Made by a program: the position numbers and the translations under genes | NCBI RefSeq assembly: GCF_041197575.1 | Contig: NZ_JBDKXB010000006.1 | Location: forward strand, 1-64,000 | DNA length: 64,000 bases | Source of the DNA: Thioalkalicoccus limnaeus | Lineage (GTDB): Bacteria; Pseudomonadota; Gammaproteobacteria; Chromatiales; Chromatiaceae | Direction of reading: 5' to 3' | The notes under the pieces: model-generated | The model's database searches: none | Seen by the model: only the letters and a program-made list of their open reading frames with translations | What the model was told of the DNA's origin: nothing | In this document: piece after piece, positions 52,703 to 60,882 of the stretch | Layout: every line of letters starts with the position of its first letter | Position numbering within the stretch: position 1 is the stretch's first letter

Positions 52703-55692
52703 CGGCCCTGGGACGACGCAGCCTGCTGGTGCTCCTCTTTTGCCTAGGTCAAGCCGCCGCCGAAGAGGAGCCGCCATGGCGCGTTTTCGAGACGGGGGGA
52801 CACACGGGAAAGATCCGCGACCTCGCATTCACGTCCGATGGCAAGCTGCTCGTATCGGGCGGCTACGACAAGACGGTCCGCATTTGGGACACGAAGACTG
52901 GCGAGACGACTCGTGTCCTTCGCGGCGAGATCGGCGATGGGCTTTCCGGCGCCATCTACGCGCTGGCCCTGTCGCCCGATGACGCGATCCTGGCTGTCGG
53001 CGGAAATCTACCGGGCCATGAGCCTGGTCAGCATCCGATCCGCCTGCACGATGTTCGCGATGGCGTCGTAACGCACCTGCTCGTCGGCCACGAAGATGTG
53101 GTCTTGGGTCTCGACTTCTCCCCGACGGGGACACATCTCGTATCTGCCGGCGCCGACGGGCAAGCGATTGTCTGGGACACTAGGGGGTTTTCGCTCCGCC
53201 ATCGACTGACGGGACATGACGGACCCGTTCCGGCGGTGGCCGTCTCGCCCGACGGCGTGCGCGTCGCCTCAGCGGACACCGAAGGGCTGGTGCGTGTCTG
53301 GGATCTGGCATCGGGGGCGCTGACCCATCAGTTCGAGGGACACGACGGGGCCGTGCTGTCCCTGGCCTTCTCGCCTGACGGCCGCCTGCTCGCGTCCGGC
53401 GGAGAAGACGAGAGGGTGCGATTCTGGGAGACCGACGACTGGACGGCCGTGCTCGGCGAGGACGGCCGCGAGCCGATCATCGGCCGGCAAGAGAGCGACG
53501 TCACCAGCATCGCGTTCAGCCCCGACGGGCGGCTTGTGCTGACCGGCGCCGGGTACGGGGCCGGTGCCTATTCTTCGGTCTTCGAGGTCGCGACCGGGAA
53601 GCTGGTCTACCAAACCGGCTACGACAATCTTGTCTTGGCCGTGGCCATATCGCCGGACGGGCATACGGCCGCCATCGCGGGTGGCGATCGTGATGAGATC
53701 TTTCTCAGGGACCTGGGATCCGGAAACCTGAAAGCCAAGCTCTCGGGTCTCGCGCGCATGGTCTGGGCCGTCGGATTCGCCCGCAACGGCGACAGCATCG
53801 CCTATGGGCAAGAGTTCGATATCGACAGCCCCGACCACTATCTTGGGCCGCTGCAAAGGGCAATCAGCTTCCGCAGCAATGGCGAATATCACATCGAGCT
53901 CGGCGAGACGCTCCGCGCTGACGACGCCGACACCTACCTTCGCGCCAGAAGCCGGCACGGCAGCTACGAACTTCGGACGCGCGACGGCCCGTTCGGCTAT
54001 CAAGGCGTGATGCAGGTCTATCGGGACGGCATCCTGATGTATGAAATCGAGCGCGACCAGACCAGCGGCTTTCGGCACCGCTCCTACAGCTTGACGCAGG
54101 ATGGCGAGCACTTCATCAGTGGCGGCAGTAACGGCACCCTGGCGATGTTCGAGACGGCCACCGGTAACAAGTTGCGGGATCTGGTTGGTCATTCGGGGGA
54201 TGTCTACGATGTGGCCGTGGCGCCGGACGATTCGACGCTCGTCACGGGGTCGGCCGACGGCACGATCCGTCTGTGGGATCTTGCCACGGGCAGGGAACTG
54301 GTGACCATCTTCGTCGCAGCGGACGACCAGTGGGCCGCTTGGACGACTACAGGCTACTACGCCTCGAGCCCGATTGGAGACCGTTACATTGGCTGGCACA
54401 TCAACCGCGGACCAGCGCGCGCCGCCGACTTCTTCCGCGCCCAACAGTTTCAGCAAGAGCTCTATCGTCCCGACGTCGTCGGTAACATGCTTGAGATGCG
54501 CGACATCGAGGCCGCGCTCGGCCAAGCAAACCGACGCCGCGGCGGAACCCTGGCTGAACGAACCGACGGGCCACTGGAAAGCGTGGCCGCGATCGTGCCG
54601 CCGTTTCTGCATGTCGAGCCCTTTCGCCGCGATCGCTTCCGCGTCGAGGATGAGACCCTACCGGTTCGCATCGTGGCCAAGTCGTACCATTGGCCGATCA
54701 CCGAGATCAGAGTGGAACTGAACGGAGGGCTCGTGTTGGCCCAGCCCTTCGCTACCGCCGACGCGCACGAGCCTCTCGACGGTGACGGTCTCGACGAGCA
54801 GGTCCTGGAGCTGGATCTGGATCTCGAGGAAGGACAGAACACACTGAAGGTGGTGGCCCTGAACGGCAAAGGGATCTCGGAGCCAGAAGTCCGTCAGGTG
54901 GTCCTCGAGCCGCGAACGCCGATCGAGGAGATCAAGCCCAACCTGGTCCTGCTGGCTATCGGCGTTGCGCGCTATCCGGCCGATGCCTTGCGCCTCGAGT
55001 TCGCGGCCAAAGACGCCGAAACCATCGCCGAGCTCTTCGCAAGCCAGGTGGGCGGCCTCTTCGGTGAGGTGCACGCAAAGGTCGTGCTCGACGCTGACGC
55101 GACACGCGACGGCATCATACGGGCCATCAACTGGCTGGAGCGCACGGGAACACAGAACGACGTGCGCATGTTGTTCATCTCTGGACATGGCGTGCTCGAT
55201 CACCGTGGCGACTATTACTTTCTGCCAGTCGACCACTCGCCAGAGGACGAGGTGAACGTAAGGGGTGTCGGCGCGGCGCATCTCTATGAACCGCTGGTGC
55301 ACATTCCGGGTAAGAAGCTGCTGATGGTCGACACCTGCCGTGCCGGGGCCATCTCCGGGACCCGTTACAAAGGCGCATTGGTCGACAAGACGCGCCTCGT
55401 GAAGGAGCTCAACGCCACCAATTCTGGGCTGGTCACTTTTACCGCCTCGACAAGCCGTCAGCTGTCCGTCGAGAAGGCGGAATGGGGGCTCGGCGCCTTC
55501 ACCGAGGCGGTTCGCAGTGGGCTTTCAGGCAAGGCCGACGGCTACGGTGGGCCGAAAGACGGCGTGATCTACGTCCATGAGCTAGGCTCCTGGATCATCG
55601 AACAGGTACGTCAATTGACCGAGGGTCGCCAGCATGCCATCTTCGACTCCCCCGCCGACAGCCCGTCTTTTCCGCTCTTCGTCCTGCATTGA
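52699..55692 (+). CDS. Secreted WD40-repeat caspase (peptidase C14)
   Basis: The product is about 997 residues. A signal peptide (SLLVLLFCLGQAAA) puts it outside the cytoplasm. It then has about nine WD40 blades (repeated SPDGxxLxSGGxDxxVRxWD), with blade 8 carrying a large insert, then the WAAWTTTGYYASSP extension typical of WD40-caspases, a beta-sandwich region near residues 660-750, and a C-terminal caspase domain with catalytic His830 in FISGHG and Cys880 in VDTCRAG, both intact. The start is unclear: a TTG at 52699 overlaps the previous stop as TTGA, but the AGAGG box abuts it; a CTG at 52708 would be better spaced. The open frame further upstream lies inside the membrane protein gene. 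Confidence 0.9.
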   Translation: MTALGRRSLLVLLFCLGQAAAEEEPPWRVFETGGHTGKIRDLAFTSDGKLLVSGGYDKTVRIWDTKTGETTRVLRGEIGDGLSGAIYALALSPDDAILAVGGNLPGHEPGQHPIRLHDVRDGVVTHLLVGHEDVVLGLDFSPTGTHLVSAGADGQAIVWDTRGFSLRHRLTGHDGPVPAVAVSPDGVRVASADTEGLVRVWDLASGALTHQFEGHDGAVLSLAFSPDGRLLASGGEDERVRFWETDDWTAVLGEDGREPIIGRQESDVTSIAFSPDGRLVLTGAGYGAGAYSSVFEVATGKLVYQTGYDNLVLAVAISPDGHTAAIAGGDRDEIFLRDLGSGNLKAKLSGLARMVWAVGFARNGDSIAYGQEFDIDSPDHYLGPLQRAISFRSNGEYHIELGETLRADDADTYLRARSRHGSYELRTRDGPFGYQGVMQVYRDGILMYEIERDQTSGFRHRSYSLTQDGEHFISGGSNGTLAMFETATGNKLRDLVGHSGDVYDVAVAPDDSTLVTGSADGTIRLWDLATGRELVTIFVAADDQWAAWTTTGYYASSPIGDRYIGWHINRGPARAADFFRAQQFQQELYRPDVVGNMLEMRDIEAALGQANRRRGGTLAERTDGPLESVAAIVPPFLHVEPFRRDRFRVEDETLPVRIVAKSYHWPITEIRVELNGGLVLAQPFATADAHEPLDGDGLDEQVLELDLDLEEGQNTLKVVALNGKGISEPEVRQVVLEPRTPIEEIKPNLVLLAIGVARYPADALRLEFAAKDAETIAELFASQVGGLFGEVHAKVVLDADATRDGIIRAINWLERTGTQNDVRMLFISGHGVLDHRGDYYFLPVDHSPEDEVNVRGVGAAHLYEPLVHIPGKKLLMVDTCRAGAISGTRYKGALVDKTRLVKELNATNSGLVTFTASTSRQLSVEKAEWGLGAFTEAVRSGLSGKADGYGGPKDGVIYVHELGSWIIEQVRQLTEGRQHAIFDSPADSPSFPLFVLH

Positions 55693-56497
55693 GTCCCGTG
55701 ACCGCTGGAAGCGCCCTCCCCTGAGCCGCCGATACAGCTCGCCTGGGCAACGCCTCGCCCGCGGGGCCGTGTTCGGGCGAATCGGCTTGTTAACTCTGCT
55801 CCTCCTAGCGCCTGCTGCGGCAATATCGGACAGCGAGGCACGAGCGTCGCCATGGCTCTTACAAGTACTCGACTTCTTAGGGGTATCGGCCACCCCGAGC
55901 AACCTCAAAGGGGAGACCGAGCCAGGGGCTGGTGAACTGTGGGTGGCCGATCTCACGACAGGTGTGCGTCTCCGCTTCGCTCATGGGCCCTACCGCTCAC
56001 CGATCTTCCTATCGAACGGCCAGGCCATCCTGGCCTTGAGCGGAAATAATCTAATCCAGATTCATCAGCTTGGCGCAGAGCCGACGCTCGTCGCCACGAT
56101 TCCCGGTGTCGTCAAGCTTGTCGGTGCCCATCGCGAGGATCCCAACCAACTACTGGTGCTCATCACAGACGCGGACGGCGAAGCCATTAGACCCGCGGTC
56201 TTCGACCGTCAGGAGCGCCGCGTTGTCCGATCCCCACCACAGCAAGACCAGACCGAGCAACGCCTCGTCCCACACCTGCTCGGCGACGACCGCGAATACG
56301 GCGACAGGCGGCTCTCTGTCCGCGAGGAGCACGGCGAGGTCGAGGGGGTTTCCGTGACCTGGACCGATGTCTTCATCGAGACGGCAGGTGTTGGGGAAGC
56401 GCGCAACATCTCGCGATGCCGGCCGGCCTCGTGCCGACAACCGTCCCTCTCGCCCGATGGGGGCCGTGTCGTCTATGTCAAAGGCACCGGCGAGTGA
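55634..56497 (+). CDS. Exported propeller-like protein of unknown function
   Basis: The frame is 287 residues. A hydrophobic segment GLLTLLLLAPAAA near residue 50 looks like a signal peptide, which would start best at the GTG at 55769; the ATG at 55634 has GAGGG 8 nt upstream but lies inside the caspase gene and would give a long basic leader. The mature part has beta-strand pieces such as ELWVADLTTGVRLRF, SPIFLSNGQAILALSG and the final LSPDGGRVVYVKG, a PD40/TolB-like propeller pattern, but only a few blades. It may be a shortened relative of the WD40 protein next to it. Confidence 0.65.
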   Translation: MPSSTPPPTARLFRSSSCIESRDRWKRPPLSRRYSSPGQRLARGAVFGRIGLLTLLLLAPAAAISDSEARASPWLLQVLDFLGVSATPSNLKGETEPGAGELWVADLTTGVRLRFAHGPYRSPIFLSNGQAILALSGNNLIQIHQLGAEPTLVATIPGVVKLVGAHREDPNQLLVLITDADGEAIRPAVFDRQERRVVRSPPQQDQTEQRLVPHLLGDDREYGDRRLSVREEHGEVEGVSVTWTDVFIETAGVGEARNISRCRPASCRQPSLSPDGGRVVYVKGTGE

Positions 56498-56611
56498 GCG
56501 GAGACTGACCGCCGTCCGCGTGCGACCAGAGCGGTGGCCGCTTGCCGGCGCCGCGACCCGTGGCCGACCCGAGCGGCGGTTTGTTTCGCCGCTCCGCAGC
56601 GCCGCCTGGGC

Positions 56612-57502
56612 ATGATCCCACCCAGTCGCGCTGCGCTGCGGGTCACGGGGGAAGGACTCCAACGGCACTCGAGACACCGCACTCGCCGCTCCATCTGGGC
56701 TGGCTGGCTATGCCTGAGCGCACTGATCTGGCTTTGCAGCTGCGCGACTCCGGCCGAGCGAATCGATGCCGCCGCGGCGGGTATGGACCTCGAGCGCGGT
56801 GTCCTGGATGGCTCGGGTTTCATGCATGTCACCTACCGGAACAGAGTGCCTATCGATCCCGCTGGTATTCTCCATGTCTATCTCGACGGCGACGGCTCGC
56901 CGTGGCTCAACCGCTACACCATTGCACCCGACCCGACCCCGCGCAAGCCGCTGGCCCTCGCCTTGATGGCACAGGATACCGATGCGAGCCTGTATCTTGG
57001 CCGACCTTGTTATCATGGCATGGCGACAGCGCCCAGATGCCATGCTGCCATCTGGACCAGCCGACGCTACGGACCCGAGGCGTTGGACAGCCTGGAGGCC
57101 GCGCTGCGACGCTATTTACAAGGCCTGACGCCGGTGCGCCTCGTCTTCATCGGGTACAGTGGCGGTGGCACGCTCGCGCTGCTCCTCGCAGAGCGGTTCC
57201 CTGAAACGGCAGGCGTCGTCACCGTCGCCGGAAATCTCGACCCGACCTCATGGACCACCTATCACGGTTACTCGCCGCTGATCGGCTCGCTGAACCCCAA
57301 CACCCGGCCGCCATTGAATCAGGAAGTGTACCAACGACACTTCTTGGGGACGGACGATCGTCTTGTGCCGCCCTCGCTATCGGCTCCGGCCGCGGAGGCT
57401 GGCCGCTTGCGCGGCCGCGTCCTGATTGCCGGCTTCGACCACGTCTGTTGCTGGGTCGAGGCGTGGCCGAGGCTGCTCGCAAGCGTACGGGAAGGGCTTT
57501 GA
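56612..57502 (+). CDS. Alpha/beta-hydrolase lipoprotein
   Basis: The product is 296 residues from this ATG. A hydrophobic segment ending in WLCSC is a plausible lipobox. The catalytic domain has a nucleophile serine in FIGYSGGGTLALL, an acid in GTDDRLVP and a histidine in GFDHVCCW, so a complete serine-hydrolase triad can be proposed. The start is uncertain: a GTG at 56534 would lengthen the basic N-terminus. It is the last gene of the plus-strand cluster with the caspase and converges with the autotransporter-like gene. Confidence 0.75.
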   Translation: MIPPSRAALRVTGEGLQRHSRHRTRRSIWAGWLCLSALIWLCSCATPAERIDAAAAGMDLERGVLDGSGFMHVTYRNRVPIDPAGILHVYLDGDGSPWLNRYTIAPDPTPRKPLALALMAQDTDASLYLGRPCYHGMATAPRCHAAIWTSRRYGPEALDSLEAALRRYLQGLTPVRLVFIGYSGGGTLALLLAERFPETAGVVTVAGNLDPTSWTTYHGYSPLIGSLNPNTRPPLNQEVYQRHFLGTDDRLVPPSLSAPAAEAGRLRGRVLIAGFDHVCCWVEAWPRLLASVREGL

Positions 57503-57576
57503 ACGGCGACCGCGCCAAGGCCTGACACGCCAAGTGCGGCTCGCATCTGGCCTAGGCGAACCGGTCGCACCCCGTC

Positions 57577-58986
57577 CTAGAATTCCAATCTCACGCCTGC
57601 CGAAATGGCGTGGAAGGTCACATCGTCGTAACCGAGCAAGGTGTTGTAAGCGACGAATGCCGATCGGCCTTGCGCGAATTGTGCCGACACGGCCACCGCA
57701 AGATCGAAGTAGTTGCGATCCGGCTCGTTGGTCACGACGAACAACGGCTGTTGATTGATATCATTGATGAAGGTCGCGCCGACCCTTTTCTGATCGTTCT
57801 CGAACTCATGGATCCATGACATGCGCAGTTGGGGCACGATCACGCCTGTTCGGTGGCTGATCGCATTGGCGATCTGCACCCCGAGGTTCGAGGTGAACGA
57901 GGTGTAGGTTTCCGAGTCGATCGCGAGCGCCATGCTACGCCCCGTGACGGTCGAGCCGACCATCCGCTCGCGAACCCGATCGATCTCGTTCTGTAAGTAG
58001 TTGAGACGCAGCGTAGGGGTGATGGACCAGGAGCCTTGCGACAGCGTGTAACCGGCCCCGAGGTGGAGGTTCCAAAGATGCCCGCGCGGCTCCGACTTGG
58101 CGATCTGGCTGGCCTCCTGACCACTGACCGTGTAGCGAACAAGGCGGTCGAGGTTGTAATCATGCTGGCCATAACCCGCGAGACCATCGACGAAAAAACC
58201 ATTCGGTAGAAAATAGGTGCCGAAGGCCGTGATCGCCCAGCCGTTCCCCGTCATGTCGCCACGATCAGCGTCATAGTCGACATCCATATCATGATAGCGG
58301 ACTGCTAAGCCACCAATCAGATTGTCGGAAAAACGATAATCCAGTCCACCAAGAACCGCCCAGCGGTCCAGGTCGTAGCCCGGCTGAAATGGGGTCGCAT
58401 CTTCCTCGCCGGTGCCATAGTCGAATTGCAGAAAGCCGCCGAAGCGGCCAAACGCCAGATCGCCGCTAGCCCCTCCACCGGTCCATTGCACGGTGTGACC
58501 GTGAGCCGCTAAACGGTCACCCGACTGCCTGGAAGATCCTGTGCTTGCCAGGCGGAGGCGCTCGAGACGGCCCTGAATCATTGCCACACCCAAGCCGGCG
58601 GCCCGGCTCGCTCCCGAGTTCTGAGCATTGATCTGGTCGGCCGCGAGCGAGGCAAGAGCCTGCGACGTCTGACCCGCGCTGCTGTTGGAAACGATGAGAT
58701 TGCAGTCACTCTGGAATGCCTGATTGCTTGGGCTGCCCAGACCATTGGCACCGCTCGCGCAGGTGGAAAAAAGTGCCGCACCGAGAACGGCCCCGTTCAC
58801 GGTGGTTACCCCCAACGCAGTCTGATACGGCGGCGGCGGGGTCTGAGCCAGGGCCGGAAGGGCCGTGCCGACCACGACGGGGAGCACGAGCGCCAAAACG
58901 GCCACCATCCGATGAGCTGACGCGAGACAGCAATGGCGCGCCTTGGCCGTGCGGACCATTGGGGAGCGATCGAGCCTTCTCTTCAC
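57577..58986 (-). CDS. Autotransporter-type outer-membrane barrel protein
   Basis: The product is 469 residues. A long signal peptide (VAVLALVLPVVVGTALPALA) is followed by a short passenger of about 120 residues with NQAFQSDCNLIVSNSS and a helix that would thread the pore, and then a C-terminal barrel of about 300 residues with the autotransporter pattern (GGLDYRFSDNLIGGLAVRY, YGQHDYNLDR) ending in AISAGVRLEF with terminal Phe. The GTG start has AGGAG 8 nt upstream; the longer open frame from 59214 is rejected. It could serve as an adhesin or esterase-less barrel; no catalytic motif is seen in the passenger. Confidence 0.8.
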   Translation of the reverse strand: MKRRLDRSPMVRTAKARHCCLASAHRMVAVLALVLPVVVGTALPALAQTPPPPYQTALGVTTVNGAVLGAALFSTCASGANGLGSPSNQAFQSDCNLIVSNSSAGQTSQALASLAADQINAQNSGASRAAGLGVAMIQGRLERLRLASTGSSRQSGDRLAAHGHTVQWTGGGASGDLAFGRFGGFLQFDYGTGEEDATPFQPGYDLDRWAVLGGLDYRFSDNLIGGLAVRYHDMDVDYDADRGDMTGNGWAITAFGTYFLPNGFFVDGLAGYGQHDYNLDRLVRYTVSGQEASQIAKSEPRGHLWNLHLGAGYTLSQGSWSITPTLRLNYLQNEIDRVRERMVGSTVTGRSMALAIDSETYTSFTSNLGVQIANAISHRTGVIVPQLRMSWIHEFENDQKRVGATFINDINQQPLFVVTNEPDRNYFDLAVAVSAQFAQGRSAFVAYNTLLGYDDVTFHAISAGVRLEF

Positions 58987-59274
58987 TGTCCGTTCTCCTG
59001 TCGTCAAGGCCACGAATAGGACGAGCCATCCGAGCCGGCGGGCTCGTCGTCCGGGGTGCTGGCGCCTTTTCCGTTGCTGGCGGATTCGCGTGCTGCGATA
59101 ACACGACCCACCCCGATCGTTGGCAGCTCGAATTCCGCTCTTCGTGTCCCGAGAATGTGCTACCAGCACCTTGGGCCTTTTGATCTTATTGCTATTAGGA
59201 TCGGAAGGCATCAAGGGTCGCTGCCATGATCATATTCGCATGCCGGTAATTTGCGAATGCTGCCCTTGGCCGAA

Positions 59275-60867
59275 CTAAAGCGTCTTCAGGTACTCGACCA
59301 ATGCGTCCTTCGACGCCTCATCCAGCGTGGTCCCGTAGGCATGCCCGCGATTACTGTTGCCACGCTCGGCGGTGTCGAAAAGCCAACCTTCGTGCCGAGG
59401 CATGCAGCCCCACTGCAATGATTCGCGATCCGCCGGCAACCCCGCATCCGCACCGGCGCAGCGGCGCGAGACGAAGCCGCCGTTCCAGCGATCGATCACA
59501 TCGTAGCCGCTGTAGAAGACCCGAGGCCGCCGCTCTTCAGGCTCCAGCAGCGCGCGCAGGGTCGGCACGGAACCATTGTGCAGATAGGGTCCGCGCAGCC
59601 AGACGCCGTCCAGTTGCAGGGCGATGTAGCCGCGATCCTCCGGCTGCCCCATCGGCGTCCGGCCCAATTTGAAGCGATCCCGCACCAGGCGGTTCGCGGC
59701 ATCGGCCGCCTCTTGCGACCAAGCTTCGGCGCGCTCGGGATCGGTCCCGATCTCGGCCAGCGGGATCACGGTACCGAGGCGGTTGTCGCGCCCAGCGGCA
59801 TGGCAGCCCGCGCAGTGCTGCTCGAACAGGGTCTGGCCGGTCGCCGCGAGTTCCGCGTCGATGGGCAGGGGGTAGGCCGGTGCCGGCAGGGTCAGTAGCC
59901 AGTCTTCCAGCTCCTGTACCCGCTGGCGGAAGAACGGCGTGTTCTGGGCTTGCAAACCCAGCGCCGAATCGATGACCACGGCCCGAAACGACGTGGTCGC
60001 GCCGTCGAGATTCATCAACATCAGCCGCGAGGGTTCGATGTCCAAGGTGGACCAGTCGGCCGTCAGTGCATGATTGTCCTCGGGCCAGGTGCGGCCCGGT
60101 TGCACCCGGGCCTGTAAATTCCACAGCGAGGGGAAGCTGGTGTTGTCCACGCTGCCGTCCACCGGCATGTCCAGGAAATTGAACTTGGTCAGGTTCATCG
60201 GGGCATCGCGACCCGGTCCCCAACGCGGCAGATCGTCCGCCCAGGCAAAGTCACGGCCCTGTTCCTGCAAACGCTTGCGGGCAATCGGAATGTACAGGTA
60301 CTTGTAGAGCTGACGGTCGACCCAGCTCAGCGGATACGAGAGATCGATCTGGGTCAGGATGGTCTCGGCGTTGAAGCGTGGATCGTTGGCCGCTCGGCTG
60401 AAGAATTCCAGCAGGGCCTGAATGTCCGCTGTATGGCTACCGCCGGCGGCCACGATGACCGGCGATTCCTGATCGTGGGTCCGGTATTGGGTGGCGTGAC
60501 ACAGAGCACAATTGAAACCAACGCGCTCGAAGCCCACGGTCTTGCGAGAGAATCCGACCGGCAACTCGGTGCCCTCGATCCAGGGCAGGCCGAACGCCGC
60601 GTAGCCGCCGGGGCCGGGCATCAAATCGTCGAAGATCCGCGGCAGCACCGCGACGATCCAATAGGGAATCCCACCTTCCGCCTCGCCGCCGATCGAGCCG
60701 TGCAGGAAGTTGGCTTCCGGATCCGTGGTGATCCAGGCCGGTTGCGGCACCTCGCGGACGAATTTGTACCAGCCATAGGCCGCGAGCGGCACCGCGAGGA
60801 TGACCAAGAACGCGACCCCCCGCACCAGCCGTCCTTTCCAGTTGCGTTTCTTCGCTTGGCTGTTCAT
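59275..60867 (-). CDS. Di-heme RoxA/MauG-like oxygenase or peroxidase, paralogue 2
   Basis: The product is 530 residues with an N-terminal TM or signal (FLVILAVPLAAYGWYKF). Two haem c motifs are seen, CALCH near residue 119 and CAGCH near 350, plus the conserved C-terminal RGPYLHNGSVPTLRALL segment found in di-heme peroxidase-like proteins and the rubber oxygenase RoxA. It is exported and likely acts in the periplasm. It lies 15 nt after its larger paralogue on the same strand, so they probably act together. Related di-heme proteins cleave polyisoprene or add dioxygen to fatty acids; which applies here is not known. Confidence 0.85.
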   Translation of the reverse strand: MNSQAKKRNWKGRLVRGVAFLVILAVPLAAYGWYKFVREVPQPAWITTDPEANFLHGSIGGEAEGGIPYWIVAVLPRIFDDLMPGPGGYAAFGLPWIEGTELPVGFSRKTVGFERVGFNCALCHATQYRTHDQESPVIVAAGGSHTADIQALLEFFSRAANDPRFNAETILTQIDLSYPLSWVDRQLYKYLYIPIARKRLQEQGRDFAWADDLPRWGPGRDAPMNLTKFNFLDMPVDGSVDNTSFPSLWNLQARVQPGRTWPEDNHALTADWSTLDIEPSRLMLMNLDGATTSFRAVVIDSALGLQAQNTPFFRQRVQELEDWLLTLPAPAYPLPIDAELAATGQTLFEQHCAGCHAAGRDNRLGTVIPLAEIGTDPERAEAWSQEAADAANRLVRDRFKLGRTPMGQPEDRGYIALQLDGVWLRGPYLHNGSVPTLRALLEPEERRPRVFYSGYDVIDRWNGGFVSRRCAGADAGLPADRESLQWGCMPRHEGWLFDTAERGNSNRGHAYGTTLDEASKDALVEYLKTL

Positions 60868-60882
60868 CGGCTTGCCCCCCGA

